DNA of 64,000 nt from Euborellia annulipes. Its lineage: Eukaryota; Arthropoda; Insecta; Dermaptera; Anisolabididae. Both the position numbers and the translations under genes were made by a program. Of this stretch, positions 11,616 through 22,762 are shown piece by piece. Every line of letters starts with the position of its first letter. Positions within the stretch are counted from its first letter, which is position 1. Under the pieces are notes generated by a model. The model had not been told where the DNA came from. It searched no databases and was given only the letters and a program-made list of their open reading frames with translations. The stretch lies in the NCBI GenBank assembly GCA_023213315.1, contig JAKCPI010012623.1:1-64000 (forward strand), written 5' to 3'.

Positions 11616-12093
11616 GATGAGAGTTGCCTTCTCAATACGCGATCAGGACATATTCCTCATCCGGCGGGTGGCCTACCATTCTGCGAAAGGCGTAAGGCAA
11701 TAAATTTTTTTTAATGCAAATAGGCCTATTATTTATCAATCAATAAATTAAACAATTAAAATACACATTCAAGAGTAATTTTGTTTTATCAAGCAAGATT
11801 TTCAAAAAATTTTAAATAAAATATAAAGGTGAATAGTAAAAAACAATGTGTCAAAAAAATACATATATCTCTACCCAGACAGCCTGGAATCTTGCATTAA
11901 TATTGCAGGAATCTTACATTGCAATATTTAACCTTGCAGGGAATATTGCAGGAACAATACAGCAACATTGTTGCAATATTCCTATGTCCGCCTCTTTGTA
12001 ACTTGCAGGAATATTGTGGCAATACTGAATGGAATATTGTTGCAATATTACAAAAATATTGCAAGTATTGCAGCAATATTACGGGAATATTCC

Positions 12094-12218
12094 GGCAATA
12101 TTGCATGGAATATTGTGGCAATATTGCATGGAATATTGTGGCAATATTGCATGGAATATTGTGGCAATATTGCATGAAATATTGTGGCAATATTGCATGA
12201 AATATTGTGGCAATATTG
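12094..12218. repeat. 23-bp tandem repeat array
   Basis: TGGAATATTGTGGCAATATTGCA-type units are repeated about five times at an exact 23-bp period, with G to A drift in the last units. The array lies inside the left half of the 11874-13376 element and probably acted as transposase-binding or structural repeats. Confidence 0.85.
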
Positions 12219-12487
12219 CAGGGTAAAAAAAACTTGTTCATAGAGGGATTTGAACACGAGTTTTTTGCATTTCCAATATTTCCAATGTCTTGATTCCAAT
12301 ATTCGACTCCTTTACTGCCTCGGACGTTTTGCTATATGAAATTTCAACACTTTTTAAGCTACTTAATTCGTATGTAGTACTATTAAATTTTTTTTTTAAA
12401 CAAAAAGTCACTTATAAATTGTAAAAAATAATAATTTATAATATTTAAAATTAATTTTTTTTTTTTTTTTAATTTTTTAATTTTTTT

Positions 12488-12652
12488 TCTTTTTCGGCAT
12501 CTAAGGCGATTTAGACCCCATCCCTATTTATTTCAAATTATTTGCAGTCAATTCAAATGAAATAAATTTTTCTCGCTTGGAACGGAAAGCGAATCCTGGA
12601 CCCCAGGCTCAAGAAGCTAGTGTCTTCTCTCTGAGCCACAGGTCATCACGGG
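12488..12652 (-). mobile_element. tRNA-derived SINE (SINE-2)
   Basis: On the minus strand it has a tRNA-like head with TGGCTCAGAGAGAAG (A-box-like) and a B-box region, then GAGAAAAATTTATTTCATT, the TTGAATTGACT block and a tail ending GATGCCGAAAAAG. Other copies: 39978 (minus), 52655 (minus, split), 53443 (plus), 61378 (plus, truncated), and diverged ones at 17487 and 32803. Inserted into the AATATTGC element. Confidence 0.85.
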
Positions 12653-13600
12653 GATTAATTAATTTAATTAATATGAATATTATAAAGTTGATATGATAAT
12701 TTTAACCCTATATTCACTATTCAATGTTGCCACTTCAATATTGCTGCAATATTCACACTTCAATATTGACCCTGCAATATTGCTGCAATATTCATACTTC
12801 AATGTTGCCATTGCAACATTGTGCTGCAATATTGCTTCAATATTCACTCTTCAATGTTGCCATTGTAATATTTCAGGAATATTGCTGCAATATTTACACT
12901 TCAATATTGCCACTGCAATATTGTTGAAATATTCATACTTCAATGTTGCCATTGCAACATTGTGCTGCAATATTGCTTCAATATTCACCCTTCAATGTTG
13001 CCACTGTAATATTTCAGGAATATTGCTGCAATATTTACAATTCAATATTGCCACTGCAATATTGCTGAAATATTCAGTATTCAATATTGCAACAGCAATA
13101 TTGATGCAATATTGCAACAATATTCACACTTCAATATTGCAACAGCAATATTGATGCAATATTGCTGCAATATTCACTATTCAATGTTGCCACTGCAATA
13201 TTGTCGCAATATTCACACTTCAATGTTGCCACAGCAATATTGCTGCAATATTTCTGCAATGTCCTCACTTCAATATTGCGCAGCGAAATTACAGCAATGT
13301 TGCTCCAATATTGTCAATATTGTGCAAGGTTGGCAAAATTGCTGCAATATTACTGCAATATTCCAGGCTGTCTGGGTATGTTTACATTCAAGAATAATTG
13401 TAAACACAATAATAATAACTCATTATGTTTGCCCGTTACATAGATGTACAGGATCTTAATGTCGGTCTCCTTCTCAGTTTTTCGGTAAAACCTTTAGTAA
13501 AATTTTCCGTCAGGTGGATGAGATTCAGGAAAAATAATACGACCTAAGATCAGAGTATAGGCTTCTGTATAGGGCACTCTCCGAGGGTTTGACATTTATT

Positions 13601-13860
13601 AACCACGGGGCTTGGAGTAGTTGGTAACGTGTCTACCTTCTATACCGAACGTCGCGGGTTCGGACCCCAGGCAGTCCGATAATTTTATTTAAGGCATTTG
13701 GATACCAAATGACTTAAATAAAAATGCCTGGACCCCAATATGTATAATACTCATTAACGGATATCGTTTAAAGTCTTAAATGGCCTAAGTTGCCGAGAAG
13801 ACTGTGTGAATGTGAGTGTGAATGAGAAAAAAGTGTGAATGTTTAAAAAAAAAAAAAAAT
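13601..13860 (+). mobile_element. SINE-1 copy
   Basis: Head CCACGGGGCTTGGAG, B-box GGGTTCGGACCCC, hairpin TTGGATACCAAATG, body with GCCGAGAAGACTG and a terminal A-run. TTAACC flanks both ends, a possible short duplication. Confidence 0.88.
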
Positions 13861-14323
13861 TAACCTATTATATTATTGATACCAGAACATTACAATTTGC
13901 TTTTCTTTCTTCGTTCTAAAAAAAATGTTTTTGGTTAAAATTAATTTTGTCATGAATTAAAAGATTAGCCAAGGTGTCCTCTTAAAGGAGTAAGAGCCGA
14001 ACAGCCTGTAAAAAAAGGAGTAAAACTCATGGAAATTTTGATTAAAATTGGGAAATCTTATAGATTAATATTTATTATTATTCTTTTCATAGGAATATTT
14101 GTAAGTTTTGGTATAAATAGGTCAACCGGAACTATTTTATTTTTGTTTAATTTTTATGTTGTGTATTTGTTCAGCTTATTTTTTTACTCATATAAGGGCT
14201 CGGAGAAACGGGTTTTCAGGTTCCACTTTGTATTGCTTTATTTGGCAAATATTTGCTAAAGACAGGAGAAGGAGCAGGTGCAGCCAACAAACAAAAGCCT
14301 CCGATTTAATACAATTTTAATGA

Positions 14324-14358
14324 GACGTTTCGGGTGAATTTCATCTACCCATCTTCAT
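14324..14358 (-). ncRNA. hammerhead-like motif, mutated core
   Basis: Same as the motif at 14751 but reads ATGAAGA instead of CTGAAGA, so core C3 is lost. The GGGT/ACCC stem, GAAAC and GTC are kept. Confidence 0.35.
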
Positions 14359-14558
14359 GCTTCAAAATTGTTAAAAGTCCCGGAGTTGGTCAATAGGGCA
14401 ATACATGTAATTTTATGTCATAAATTTACATGTATAAAAAAGAAACTCGTGTTTCCTTCTTGGACACAAAATAGACAGGTAATATGTCGTTTTGGTATAA
14501 TTATTAAAAAAAGTATAATTTTCAATAATAATTATTTTTGGTTGACTGGTGCGCTAAC

Positions 14559-14589
14559 AAGTTTCGGCCACCATGAGAGCCATCATCAG
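14559..14589 (-). ncRNA. hammerhead-like motif
   Basis: Reads CTGATGA, T, a stem using GGC and the matching GCC with a CTCATG-type loop, GAAAC, then TTG. The core is intact up to GAAAC, but the following ACGT palindrome is degraded. Confidence 0.35.
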
Positions 14590-14750
14590 AACCAAAAATT
14601 CATCCACATAATAATAGGTCTTGCGGTGTAAATTTATATATCTTTTAGCAATTATTTTAATGATTTCTCTATGATTAAAATTGATGATTGAAAAAATTAA
14701 TTTCTGTACGTCAGATTTCATATAAACTCCGGTTTAATACAATTTAATGA

Positions 14751-14785
14751 GACGTTTCGGGTGAATTTCATCTACCCATCTTCAG
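14751..14785 (-). ncRNA. hammerhead-like motif, intact core
   Basis: CTGAAGA (N7 = A), one T, stem GGGT/ACCC with an 11-nt loop, GAAAC, GTC. All invariant core bases are present. ACGT between GAAA and the cleavage C is self-complementary, as in dimeric small hammerheads. The extra T before stem II is non-canonical. Confidence 0.45.
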
Positions 14786-14888
14786 TCCTTCAAAATTGTT
14801 AAATTGGTAGATGAAATTCATCCGAAAAGTCTCATTAAATTGTATTAAATCGGAGGCTTTTGTTTTTTGGCTGCATCCTTCTCCTGTC

Positions 14889-15511
14889 TATAGAAAAACA
14901 GTCACTGACTTCATTGAAATATTTACTAATCATCACCCTTTTAATCACTTTATTCATAATGTATTTTTAAACAATTAATAATAATATTTTTTAAAGTTCT
15001 ACCAATTATAAATATGTGTTGATGACTATCTACGTGTAATAGAACGTAAAAGTGAAGTTAAAAAAATTCTCTAGTTTCACACCAGAATTTTAATTTCATA
15101 AACATAATTTTTTATTTTACTTTAATGATACATATATGTATTTAGGTTTCAAATTGTTTCTAAATTTATAAATCATTTAGAAAGGAAGGAAACATAGAAG
15201 GGAGAGAAGGAAGGAAAGACGACTCCTGGGACTCTGATAAGAGAATTCTGACTAATAGACATCCTTACAATTGGATTTTGATTTTGGCCTTAAATATTTA
15301 TTTAAATGGCAACTATTTAATTTTAATAAGCTGAACATTTTTTCTCTGATATGTTTGGATACTTGCGTCCATATCTGAATAAAGAATGTTTAACTACTGT
15401 AGTAAAAAAAATTTAAATAACAAAAAAAATATTTAATTTAAGTCGAGATATTATCCAAAAAAATTGAACCGAAGTCTAGGGAATAAAATAAAAAATTTGT
15501 GATGAATATTC
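14889..15511. other. unassigned AT-rich sequence
   Basis: No gene or repeat family recognised. Confidence 0.4.
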
Positions 15512-15861
15512 TTAGGCTGAACGCACACCAATAGAGCAAAAACGCTCTTGGGCAAAACGTTATTGACTAATCGTGCTTAAAACTGTTTTTTCAATGCTTT
15601 TTTATGGGTCAACGCTCAACGAGGAGGCAAAACATAATTGAGCATGATTCGACATCAATGAACAAAATGTTTCGCCATTGAACGTTTTTGCTCAATGGCC
15701 GAACATTTTGTTCAATGCCAACGCACACCGATTGAGCAAAACGCTCAATGACAAAACATTTAGCCTAATCGGTGTGCGTTGGCATTGTGCAAAACGTTTT
15801 GCTCTTGGACAAAACGTTTTGTACAAGAGCGTTTTGCTCAATTGGTATACATCCAGTCTTA
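15512..15861. mobile_element. MITE with TTA duplication (family H1), copy 1
   Basis: Terminal words are GGCTGAACGCACACC at 15515 and the complement of GACTGGATGTATACC at the right end, flanked by TTA at 15512-15514 and 15859-15861. The interior is built from repeated words (CAAAACGTTTTG, ATTGAGCAAAACG, GGTGTGCGTTG) in both orientations. The 3-bp TTA site suggests PIF/Harbinger. Copy 2 is at 30470-30879 in the opposite orientation. Confidence 0.85.
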
Positions 15862-16480
15862 GTATTTTTTTCTGAAGCCTCTTACATATAGAATTTGAAT
15901 TTCTGAAATAAATTTTGATGGGAAGATCTAAAGACTTTTACCAAGTAAATGATGATTGATATCATCCATTCATTAAAAAAATTTTTTCATTTCATCGATT
16001 CATTCAAATATATATATATTTTTATATTTTTTTAAATTAGATAATCGTATTTTATATTTAAATAATTACAAGATTTGTTGCCAAATAGTTTGAATATATA
16101 AATCATTCGCTAATTAGTTGCCTTTTTCTCTAAAAAGAAAAAAAAAAATTAATTCGTCCCTTTCTAAAAAAGATTTTTACTTAGATAAAACTACTTTTCA
16201 ACAGATTAAAAAAAAAAATTATTTATAATTTATTTATTTAGGTTACTAAACGATGAGGTTCAGCTGTTCTGGTTATATTATATCATTGGAGTAAAAATAT
16301 AGTGGTTTAATAATTTCAAATTTTGCAAATTTCCGATCCTCTCCTAGAAGATGTAAAACAAACAGATTAATCAGAAAAATAATAATAACTCGGAGATATT
16401 AATTAATCATTTATTATTCACCTACTAGTCTAATTATTTTCCAAAAATATTTTTTTCTTGTATAATCGAAAATATAAAAA
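15862..16480. other. unassigned AT-rich sequence
   Basis: Nothing recognised. Confidence 0.4.
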
Positions 16481-16487
16481 CCAATAA

Positions 16488-16540
16488 TACTTTTTCTCTC
16501 TATATATTTCATATATAGGGTAAGAGAAAGTAAAAATGAC
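16488..16540. repeat. short palindromic box (ACTTTCTCTTACC type)
   Basis: TTTTTCTCTCTATATATT and then TATAGGGTAAGAGAAAGTA form a loose hairpin. The same box of about 55 bp recurs at 19126, 22698, 26198 (half), 30395 and 62246. In the 22698 and 62246 cases it heads the family N retroposon-like repeat. Confidence 0.6.
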
Positions 16541-16615
16541 TTAATAAATGAAAATTTTTTAAGTTTATCATTTCACTTTGTCTTTCATTTGTAATAAAAG
16601 AAAATGTTCTTCAGC

Positions 16616-16858
16616 CATAATTACAGTGGCGACATTTGGGGGGAGGTGTTTGCCCCCCCCCCACAAGGGCTCTGATTTTTATAAAATATTATATTATTCT
16701 AAATAAAATATTTCAAAATGGATCTACGAGTATATAAACTGTACAAAATTAAACAATTAAATTAAATATATTTTGGCTAAATATGAGTACCTACTTTAAA
16801 GAAAAAAAAAAATGTTTGCCCCCCAAGAAAAAGTTGAAATGACGCCACTGCATAATTA
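16616..16858. mobile_element. hAT-type MITE with perfect 8-bp duplication
   Basis: The element is 16624-16850 with ends CAGTGGCGACATTTG and, on the other strand, CAGTGGCGTCATTTC. CATAATTA flanks it exactly on both sides (16616-16623 and 16851-16858). CAGTGGCG-type ends and an 8-bp duplication are characteristic of hAT. C- and G-runs lie inside both ends. No transposase. Confidence 0.93.
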
Positions 16859-16859
16859 T

Positions 16860-17486
16860 ATCAATTGATATTCCTGTAAAGTAGACAATAAAACCTTCAT
16901 CTTCAAAACCTCAGTCACAAAGTGGGAAAAAAATAATGAAATAATAAAACATAATTATTAAAATATATTTTTATTAATTTTTACTAATTTATTAATTATT
17001 ACTAAACATAACATAAAATATTTATTTTTTAATGAACCAATTCACCCTTTGACTCTTAATTTAAAATTATAAATTTTGTAGACATTTCTTCTTTATACTT
17101 ACTTAAAAAGGACTAAACATGAAAACAAAAAAGGAATAAAGTAAAATGACAGAATAGTCATAAAAATAGATATGGCAACAAAAAATTTTAGTGAGCAGAA
17201 AAAAATACCTTAACATTTTTGCCCTCAAATTTATTATTAAAAAAAAAGTGAAGGCATTAAGTTATCTAGGATAAGCTGTAGTAATTATTCAATAAGCGTA
17301 AGGTTATATATTTACTAGAAAGATTTGAAAGACAATCATATCATTGTCACATAAACAAGACACCCCGATTGAAAATTATTGGAAAACGTTGAATTTCTAT
17401 ATTAAAAATTTCATTAAGCTATGTTAAAAATTTTTTCCTGTTAAGAAAGAATAAATGATTTTGTTGTGATAACTAATATAATCTTT
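16860..17486. other. unassigned AT-rich sequence
   Basis: Nothing recognised. Confidence 0.4.
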
Positions 17487-17622
17487 TTTTGGCATCTGAG
17501 ACCATTTAGACTACATTTATAGTCAATAAAAATAAATTTTATCGTTCAAGACGGAATGCGAACCCAGTGATCCTTTAAGAGGGAAGCGTTCTTAAGGTCA
17601 GTGGTGTTGATTAATTTATATT
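17487..17622 (-). mobile_element. SINE-2-like fragment, diverged
   Basis: TTTTTGGCATCTGAGACC, AATAAATTTTATCG and GAACCCAGTGATCC correspond in order to the SINE-2 tail, body and B-box region, with many differences. Confidence 0.6.
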
Positions 17623-18130
17623 AATAAGAATTTTTATTTTGAAAAATTTTATCGATATAAATTTTTATTTTGAAAAATTTATATCAATATAAAAGCAAAT
17701 AAGGATAATAAAAAGAATTATAAATCTTAAGTTTAAAAGAATAGAAAAAAAACTTTATATACTAATAGGCAAAATCATGAAACATCTTGCTTATTTTGAC
17801 AAGACAATTTTTATTCTTATGAGATCTTAATTTTTCTGTTTATTTTCTCTAAAAATTTCAAAATATTTTTAAGACTAAATCAAAATGAAAAAAAAAAAAT
17901 AAAAAAAATAAAAAAATGTCAGTCTCATTGATACTTTAGCTTTTTTTTAGGGTTATTCATATAAAATCTAAAAATATAAAGAAGAAAGTGTCTCTACCGT
18001 AAAACAAAGTTAAATATTTACTTTCATATGATTTAGGGGCCTTGACATAAAGAAGTTTGAGAAAAACTGTCATAGACAAATGTTCAAAAATATCTTTCAA
18101 GAAAAAAAAAAAAAAGAAATTTTCGAAATG
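17623..18130. other. unassigned AT-rich sequence
   Basis: Only A-runs and a small direct duplication (TTTTATTTTGAAAAATTT at about 17634 and 17664). Confidence 0.4.
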
Positions 18131-18159
18131 ATTACCACGTATTGAGAGAAAGAAAGAGA

Positions 18160-18460
18160 ACCTACGGCAGCTCAGTGATGATGTCTGCTCAGAATGGTTT
18201 ATCAATGGGTCCAGGTGATCCCGCCCCTCTCGGGTGTCGGCTGGGGAGGGGAGAGGCCCCTCCCCCTCCCCTGGCCGGCTCCCCACGCAGGCCACATGTC
18301 TTTCAGTCCAAGCCTCGCTGCCGGCCAGGTCGTATCGCCACACTCACTTTACTTCAGTTTTTTTTTCAGTTCTTTCACTTTTTGTTCACACCCCCACCCC
18401 ACCCCCTTTCTCTTCGCACACCCCCACCCCCAACTCAAGTGTTGTGTATGTGTGTATGAG
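18160..18460. promoter_or_regulatory. GC-rich island
   Basis: A sharp rise in GC with CpG words (CCCGCCCCTCTCGGG, GCTGCCGGCCAGGTCG), followed by a pyrimidine tract and CCCCCACCCC runs. Open frames on both strands are low-complexity and match no domain I know. More likely promoter-like or conserved non-coding than an exon. Confidence 0.3.
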
Positions 18461-18607
18461 TGCCAAACAACAAAACAAACGTGATTTTATATATGTGTGA
18501 TTAGAGAAAAAAAAAATATTTTTTTTTAAATAAAAATGGCGAGCAAGAGGAAAAAATATATCGCAAGACGATTAGGTGAGTTTGTTTAAATGATGTTGTT
18601 TAGGTTA

Positions 18608-18830
18608 TATAGTGTACTACTTGACAACTCGAGGCCGTCACGGCGACTGGCATTTACCCGGAGGCTCACCAGATGGCAACCCTGTCCGGCCCCTCCCCTC
18701 CGTCACCCTCCCTGCGACGCCGCGTCGTCGCGTCATCCCCTCCTTCACTCCGCTGCTCCCCACCAAACAACCCTCTCCCCTGCGCCAGTAATTTATCAGC
18801 CTGATAACGATAGTAGCCAAGCTTCCGAGT
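18608..18830. promoter_or_regulatory. CpG-dense island with CTCF-like site
   Basis: Many CpG words (GCGACGCCGCGTCGTCGCG near 18713). TCACCAGATGGCA at 18666-18678 resembles the CTCF consensus. It ends at an AATAAATAAATAAATA tract. No convincing coding frame. Confidence 0.35.
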
Positions 18831-18849
18831 TCACTAATAAATAAATAAA

Positions 18850-20430
18850 TAAAAACTACCCTTACACAAACAAATTACGTTTGGCAATATTTGTCCTCCA
18901 CATATAAGAAGATGGCAAAGGGTTAATGAACTAAAGAGCCATTGAAATTACTATCTTTAAAAACTCTACAAATAAAAATCTTAGTATTTTATTGTTTTTT
19001 CCCTTTCAGAAAATTTTTAATTTTTCAAACTTATTAATTTAAAATATATTTAATTATTTTTTCATTTTATAAAAAAAATTATCTTAATAATATTTATTTG
19101 TTAAACTTTAAGATTTTAATTTCTCTTACCTCTATATATGAAATATATATATAGAGAAAGTATTGCTTCAACACAACTGTTGAGGTTTTCATGTGTGCCA
19201 TTGTGCACATTCTTTATACTGTCAAAAGATAATTAGAAATAAAAAAAAAGGCAACCATATTGTAAATATTTATTGTTTCACATGCTAAGAATTTTCCCTT
19301 CAGCAAATTTGACTTCTTCCAAAAGTAATTTTCTCTTAACAATTGTCAACATTGAAGGGGCTCCAATCACATTATGCCTGAACAATTTTATCTATTACTT
19401 TACATCTTAACAATTATCAACCCTAAAGAAGAACGTATGCAAACATTGGAGGCAAATTAATTTCTTTTTATTTTGCCTGTAACCCTTTCTCTTAATTATT
19501 TTTAATATTAAGAAGATTTGAAATAAATTATTTAAAAATAATAACATACATAATTTATTAACTATTATCTTTTTTATTTTTATTTTATACCCTATTTTTC
19601 TAAAAATCTAACCCTTTTGAAATATCCAATAGATTTATAGAAAAACAAAAGAAAAAATTTTATTTTTGTAGAGAGCTTTTTGTTTAAATAGGGGATTAAA
19701 AAAAAAAAAAAATATTTATTTAAGTAAGAAATTTATTACTTCCATTCTTTTTCATTCTTATAAACTGGAAAATAAGATAATTTAAAACCCCAAAATGCTG
19801 CTTCCTTAAACATAAAATGTAATTGATAAATTAATAATGATTTTTTTTTAACCTTCAATTTCAAGAAATTTTTAAATCATATACAACAATTAAAAAAGTA
19901 TATTTCAGTTAAATTTTTTTTTTTTTTTTAATATTAACTAGATCCCCCCTCTCCCTCTTCGTCTCTCCCCCTCGTCAAATGAAATATTATTTTGTAAATA
20001 ATCACAAAATAATTTTTACGAAATAACTAGATAGTGGAATTTTTATGTATTAAGATAAATTGATTTATAGCTAAAGCTTCCACTTGAGGACAGGTATAAA
20101 ATTCGATTTCGAGAGAGAAATAAATTTTATGATCCTTGGAGTATTTTTATAGCATCCAGAAAAAAAAACTAAAAGATATCAACAAACTAAAAAAAAAAAA
20201 AAAAAATGGGAATAAATTTATTTTAATATCCACCTGTAATATTAGATTATATTTAATTTTTATAATAATAATAATAATAGTATAAATTATTTCGATAAAA
20301 AAAAAAAACAATTTACCCTCGATATAGGAAGCAATGGCTTAGTGACCTTGCTCTACTTTTATTCAAATAAAACTACTATTGTTCTAAAAATCATGAATTG
20401 ACTAACTTGTATCTAGTTTTCCTATAATAA
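18850..20430. other. unassigned AT-rich sequence
   Basis: Contains one short palindromic box at 19126-19170 (CTCTTACCTCTATATATG then TATAGAGAAAGTATT) and homopolymer runs. No gene. Confidence 0.4.
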
Positions 20431-20687
20431 GTTTAAAAAAAAACACACTTTTTTCCCATTCGCACTCACATTCACACACACATACTCAAGTCTTTTCGGC
20501 AACTTAGACCATTTAAGTACTTTTTGATACCGTTATTATGAAAATATATATATTGGGGTCCAGGCATTCTTATTTAAGCCATTTGGTATCCAAAAAAATC
20601 ATGGGACTGCCTGGGATCCGAATCCTCGATCTTTGGTATACAAGGCAGGTGCCCTACCAACTACTCCAAGCCCGAGGGCTTAATAAG
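20425..20687 (-). mobile_element. SINE-1 copy with TAATAAG duplication
   Basis: Minus-strand copy: A-box-like TTGGAGTAGTTGG, a degraded B-box, the AAGCCATTTGG segment, CTTTTCGGCAACTTAGACC and a poly-T end on the plus strand. TAATAAG flanks it at 20425-20431 and 20681-20687. Confidence 0.88.
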
Positions 20688-20824
20688 ATATATTTAATAA
20701 AATATTTTTATCCGAGCTAGGAGTGATGTTTGTTTTCACCCCTCTTTCTTTATTCAAAAATCAGACATTAAATAAAAAATATTTATTTTTACTTTCTCTT
20801 ACCCTTACCGGTGCTGATCACACC

Positions 20825-20985
20825 AAGATAACAAATTTGCGAGATGTATTTGTGCTTATGATAGGGCAAAATTGCATCCCCTGGAGTCGAACCAGGACTT
20901 CAACGCTTTCGCGGCGGGTGGACTGGTTCGAGTCCAGGGGGCGCACTTTTGCCCAATCATTCACATCTCGCAAAATTGCTATCTT
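20825..20985. mobile_element. palindromic element with Pol III B-boxes on both strands (family K)
   Basis: Arms of about 70 bp (TTTGCGAGATGTATTTG... and its complement CACATCTCGCAAAATTG) surround a tRNA-like centre. The plus strand has GGTTCGAGTCC and the minus strand GGTTCGACTCC, both matching the B-box consensus. The centre GCTTTCGCGGCGG resembles an anticodon-stem region. Downstream TAAACGATGCTAATGAACAA and CAAAGCTCTCTACCTA recur at 53945-54140, so this is a repeat family and not a functional tRNA gene. Confidence 0.65.
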
Positions 20986-21059
20986 AAACGATGCTAATGA
21001 ACAATTTGTTTAAAAAAATTCCATTTTTTTTTTCAAACAAAGCTCTCTACCTAGTTGTT

Positions 21060-22120
21060 TATAATTAATTATCTTCCAAAACTTTTTTTTTTATAAAATA
21101 TCTTTCAAAGGATTCTAAAAAGTTGAAAATTTTTAGAAAAAGTAGGTGACTTTCCTTATTGAATTTAAATATTTTATGACATATACCGTGGTTAAACAAA
21201 GAAATTATCGGAATCTTTTCTGTTCATGAAATGATATTGATGACAGTTCTCTTTTCCAACTCAACCCCTCCATACTGAGTCATCATCAAGTCACTTTTCA
21301 TTATCTTCGTCAAAAAAAAAAGAGTTCCAAGCTCATCTTCTCAGAATTCCATTTCATTTCTTAGCAAAAACACGTGTTTCCATTTAACTTGCTTGGTGTC
21401 TTGATTGATCTCAGGTGCAAATCTCATTCTCTTTTAATGGATTACATCACTTCTCTCATTCCCCGACCCCTTCTCCTCTCGCTCATACCTTCTTTTTATC
21501 AAGAGGTCACATCTTAATCGACAATTTGAATATCCGACTTAAATGAGATAAAGGTTGTGACAACTTGAACTTTTGTCATCTCCGAAATGAACTTGAAATT
21601 AGGTAAAACTTTCTTAACGAGAATTAAGTTCACCTTGAAAACAATTAAAATGCAATCTATTTCATAATTTCTTTTCTTATTTGGTAAAAAGCATGTTAGC
21701 TTGTTTCGATTGATTATAATCTATAGTTTAATAAAATGAGCAAATTTCATCATCTAAATAAAATAAAATAGAGTATGAATTATAATTCACTAGAACTATA
21801 ATTATAGATTTAATAGTATAAGACTAATTCAATAGAAATATCTTTTCTATAATATTTACTGGTTGCGATTCTTTCCTTGCGATACCAGTACCAAGTACAA
21901 ATATCGATTCTTGTTGTTCGATATCACATCCTTAAATGTAGAGAATTTCATTTGAACTTAAAAAAAATGAAATAGGGTAGAAAGTCAATCTAGCAAATCA
22001 AAGTACAAGATGTGTTACGATTCCGAAAAAAAAAATAAAAATAAAGTTCAATAAATACCTAAACTATCTAAAGTATTTCCTCCGGGTTCCTAGGGACTAT
22101 CTAAAAAAAAATGCATTAAA
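21060..22120. other. unassigned sequence
   Basis: AT-rich. A slightly more complex patch at 21250-21560 has TGGATTACATCA and CACGTG words but no frame. Confidence 0.35.
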
Positions 22121-22123
22121 AAA

Positions 22124-22192
22124 ATCTGGTGTGACTGATTGCACAGCACATAACTTTCTCTTACCTTCAGTTCTGTGCCTGTCACACCAGAT
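22124..22192. mobile_element. small palindromic element ATCTGGTGTGAC
   Basis: ATCTGGTGTGACTGATTGC at 22124 is inverted at GTGCCTGTCACACCAGAT, ending 22192. The same words occur inside the hAT-type MITE (7769) and as a 37-bp hairpin at 49320. The loop includes ACTTTCTCTTACC, the short-box word. Confidence 0.65.
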
Positions 22193-22384
22193 CTTTTGTT
22201 TATTTTCCGACAATACGGTACATTCGAATTCAAGAAGTAAAATTTATAATTATAAGAAAATATTTATATGGCAACCATTTCTCCTAACTTTCCTATGAAG
22301 TACAAGAGTAAAGTGTGCTTCAAAAGATTTCAAGGGCAAAATAAGAATATACATTTTAAAGAGAATCTAAAAAATAATTGATTT

Positions 22385-22762
22385 ATGAATTTTAATCAAA
22401 ATCGTTGTAGCAAATTTTGAGAAAATCGAAAAAAAAAACTGAAAAAGTACATCCGTAAAGTACTAGTACTTTTTAGCCAATTTTTTTCAAAAGCTTCCTG
22501 TCACGTGCCAGAGGGGTACCTAACTCAAATATAGAATTTAAATCCCCTTTTCGTTTTTGAGATATTTTATTCACAGACAGACAGGCACACACACAGACAG
22601 ACCATGTCCTGAAAACCACTTTTTTGGATTCAGGGGACCTCAAAACGTGTATATCCATCAAAATCTCAACATCTTATTTTTGACATGAATTTTAATAATT
22701 TCTCTCTATAAATATATTACATATATAGGCCTACATAGGTAAGAGAAAGTAAAAATAAATTC
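22385..22762 (-). repeat. family N retroposon-like repeat
   Basis: On the minus strand: the short palindromic box, CATGTCAAAAA, GTCGAGATTTTGATGGATA-like text, GGTCCCCTGAATCC, a TCTGTCTGTCTG tract, AAAACGAAAAGGG, GGTACCCCTCTGGCACGTG, AGTACTAGTACTTTAC and TTTCTCAAAATTTGC. The same order of blocks occurs at 62246-62600 and 48780-49085 on the plus strand; a related one is at 31440. Class unresolved. Confidence 0.75.

Larger units (their letters stand above)
11874..13376. mobile_element. 1.5-kb DNA transposon with AATATTGC subterminal arrays
   Basis: The ends are CCCAGACAGCCTGGAAT and its complement ATTCCAGGCTGTCTGGG, and both are flanked by TA (11872-11873, 13377-13378). Just inside each end are arrays of AATATTGC-type motifs. 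The left array has five copies of a 23-bp unit between about 12094 and 12218. The right array (about 12725-13360) has a higher-order 141-bp duplication (12791 versus 12932). The middle (12226-12720) is non-repetitive and carries a SINE-2 copy. No transposase. The TA duplication would fit Tc1/mariner, but such arrays are unusual and the superfamily is open. Confidence 0.75.
14261..14888. mobile_element. composite foldback with a second element inside
   Basis: The outer arms read GACAGGAGAAGGAGCAGGTG at 14261 and the complement ending CTCCTGTC at 14888. Both include a GCCTCCGATTTAATAC segment and AATGAGACGTTTCGGGTG. A third, same-sense copy of part of the arm starts at 14727. Between them (about 14386-14720) is unrelated DNA with another motif (14559-14589). 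The arms carry hammerhead-like cores. Confidence 0.75.

Noticed and set aside
12094..12218. CRISPR-like array of 23-bp units
   Set aside because: The units are directly adjacent without unique spacers and lie in a eukaryotic transposon.
12693..13154. Longest open frame (about 150 codons)
   Set aside because: It runs through the AATATTGC array, so the peptide is a repeat artefact; similar frames exist on both strands.
18140..18500. Overlapping plus-strand frames of 88-105 codons in the GC island
   Set aside because: Several frames are open at once in a proline/serine-rich, low-complexity composition, which is typical of GC-rich non-coding DNA.
20856..20945. Functional tRNA gene
   Set aside because: The B-box words are good on both strands, but no complete cloverleaf with an acceptor stem can be drawn and the sequence is part of a repeated palindrome.
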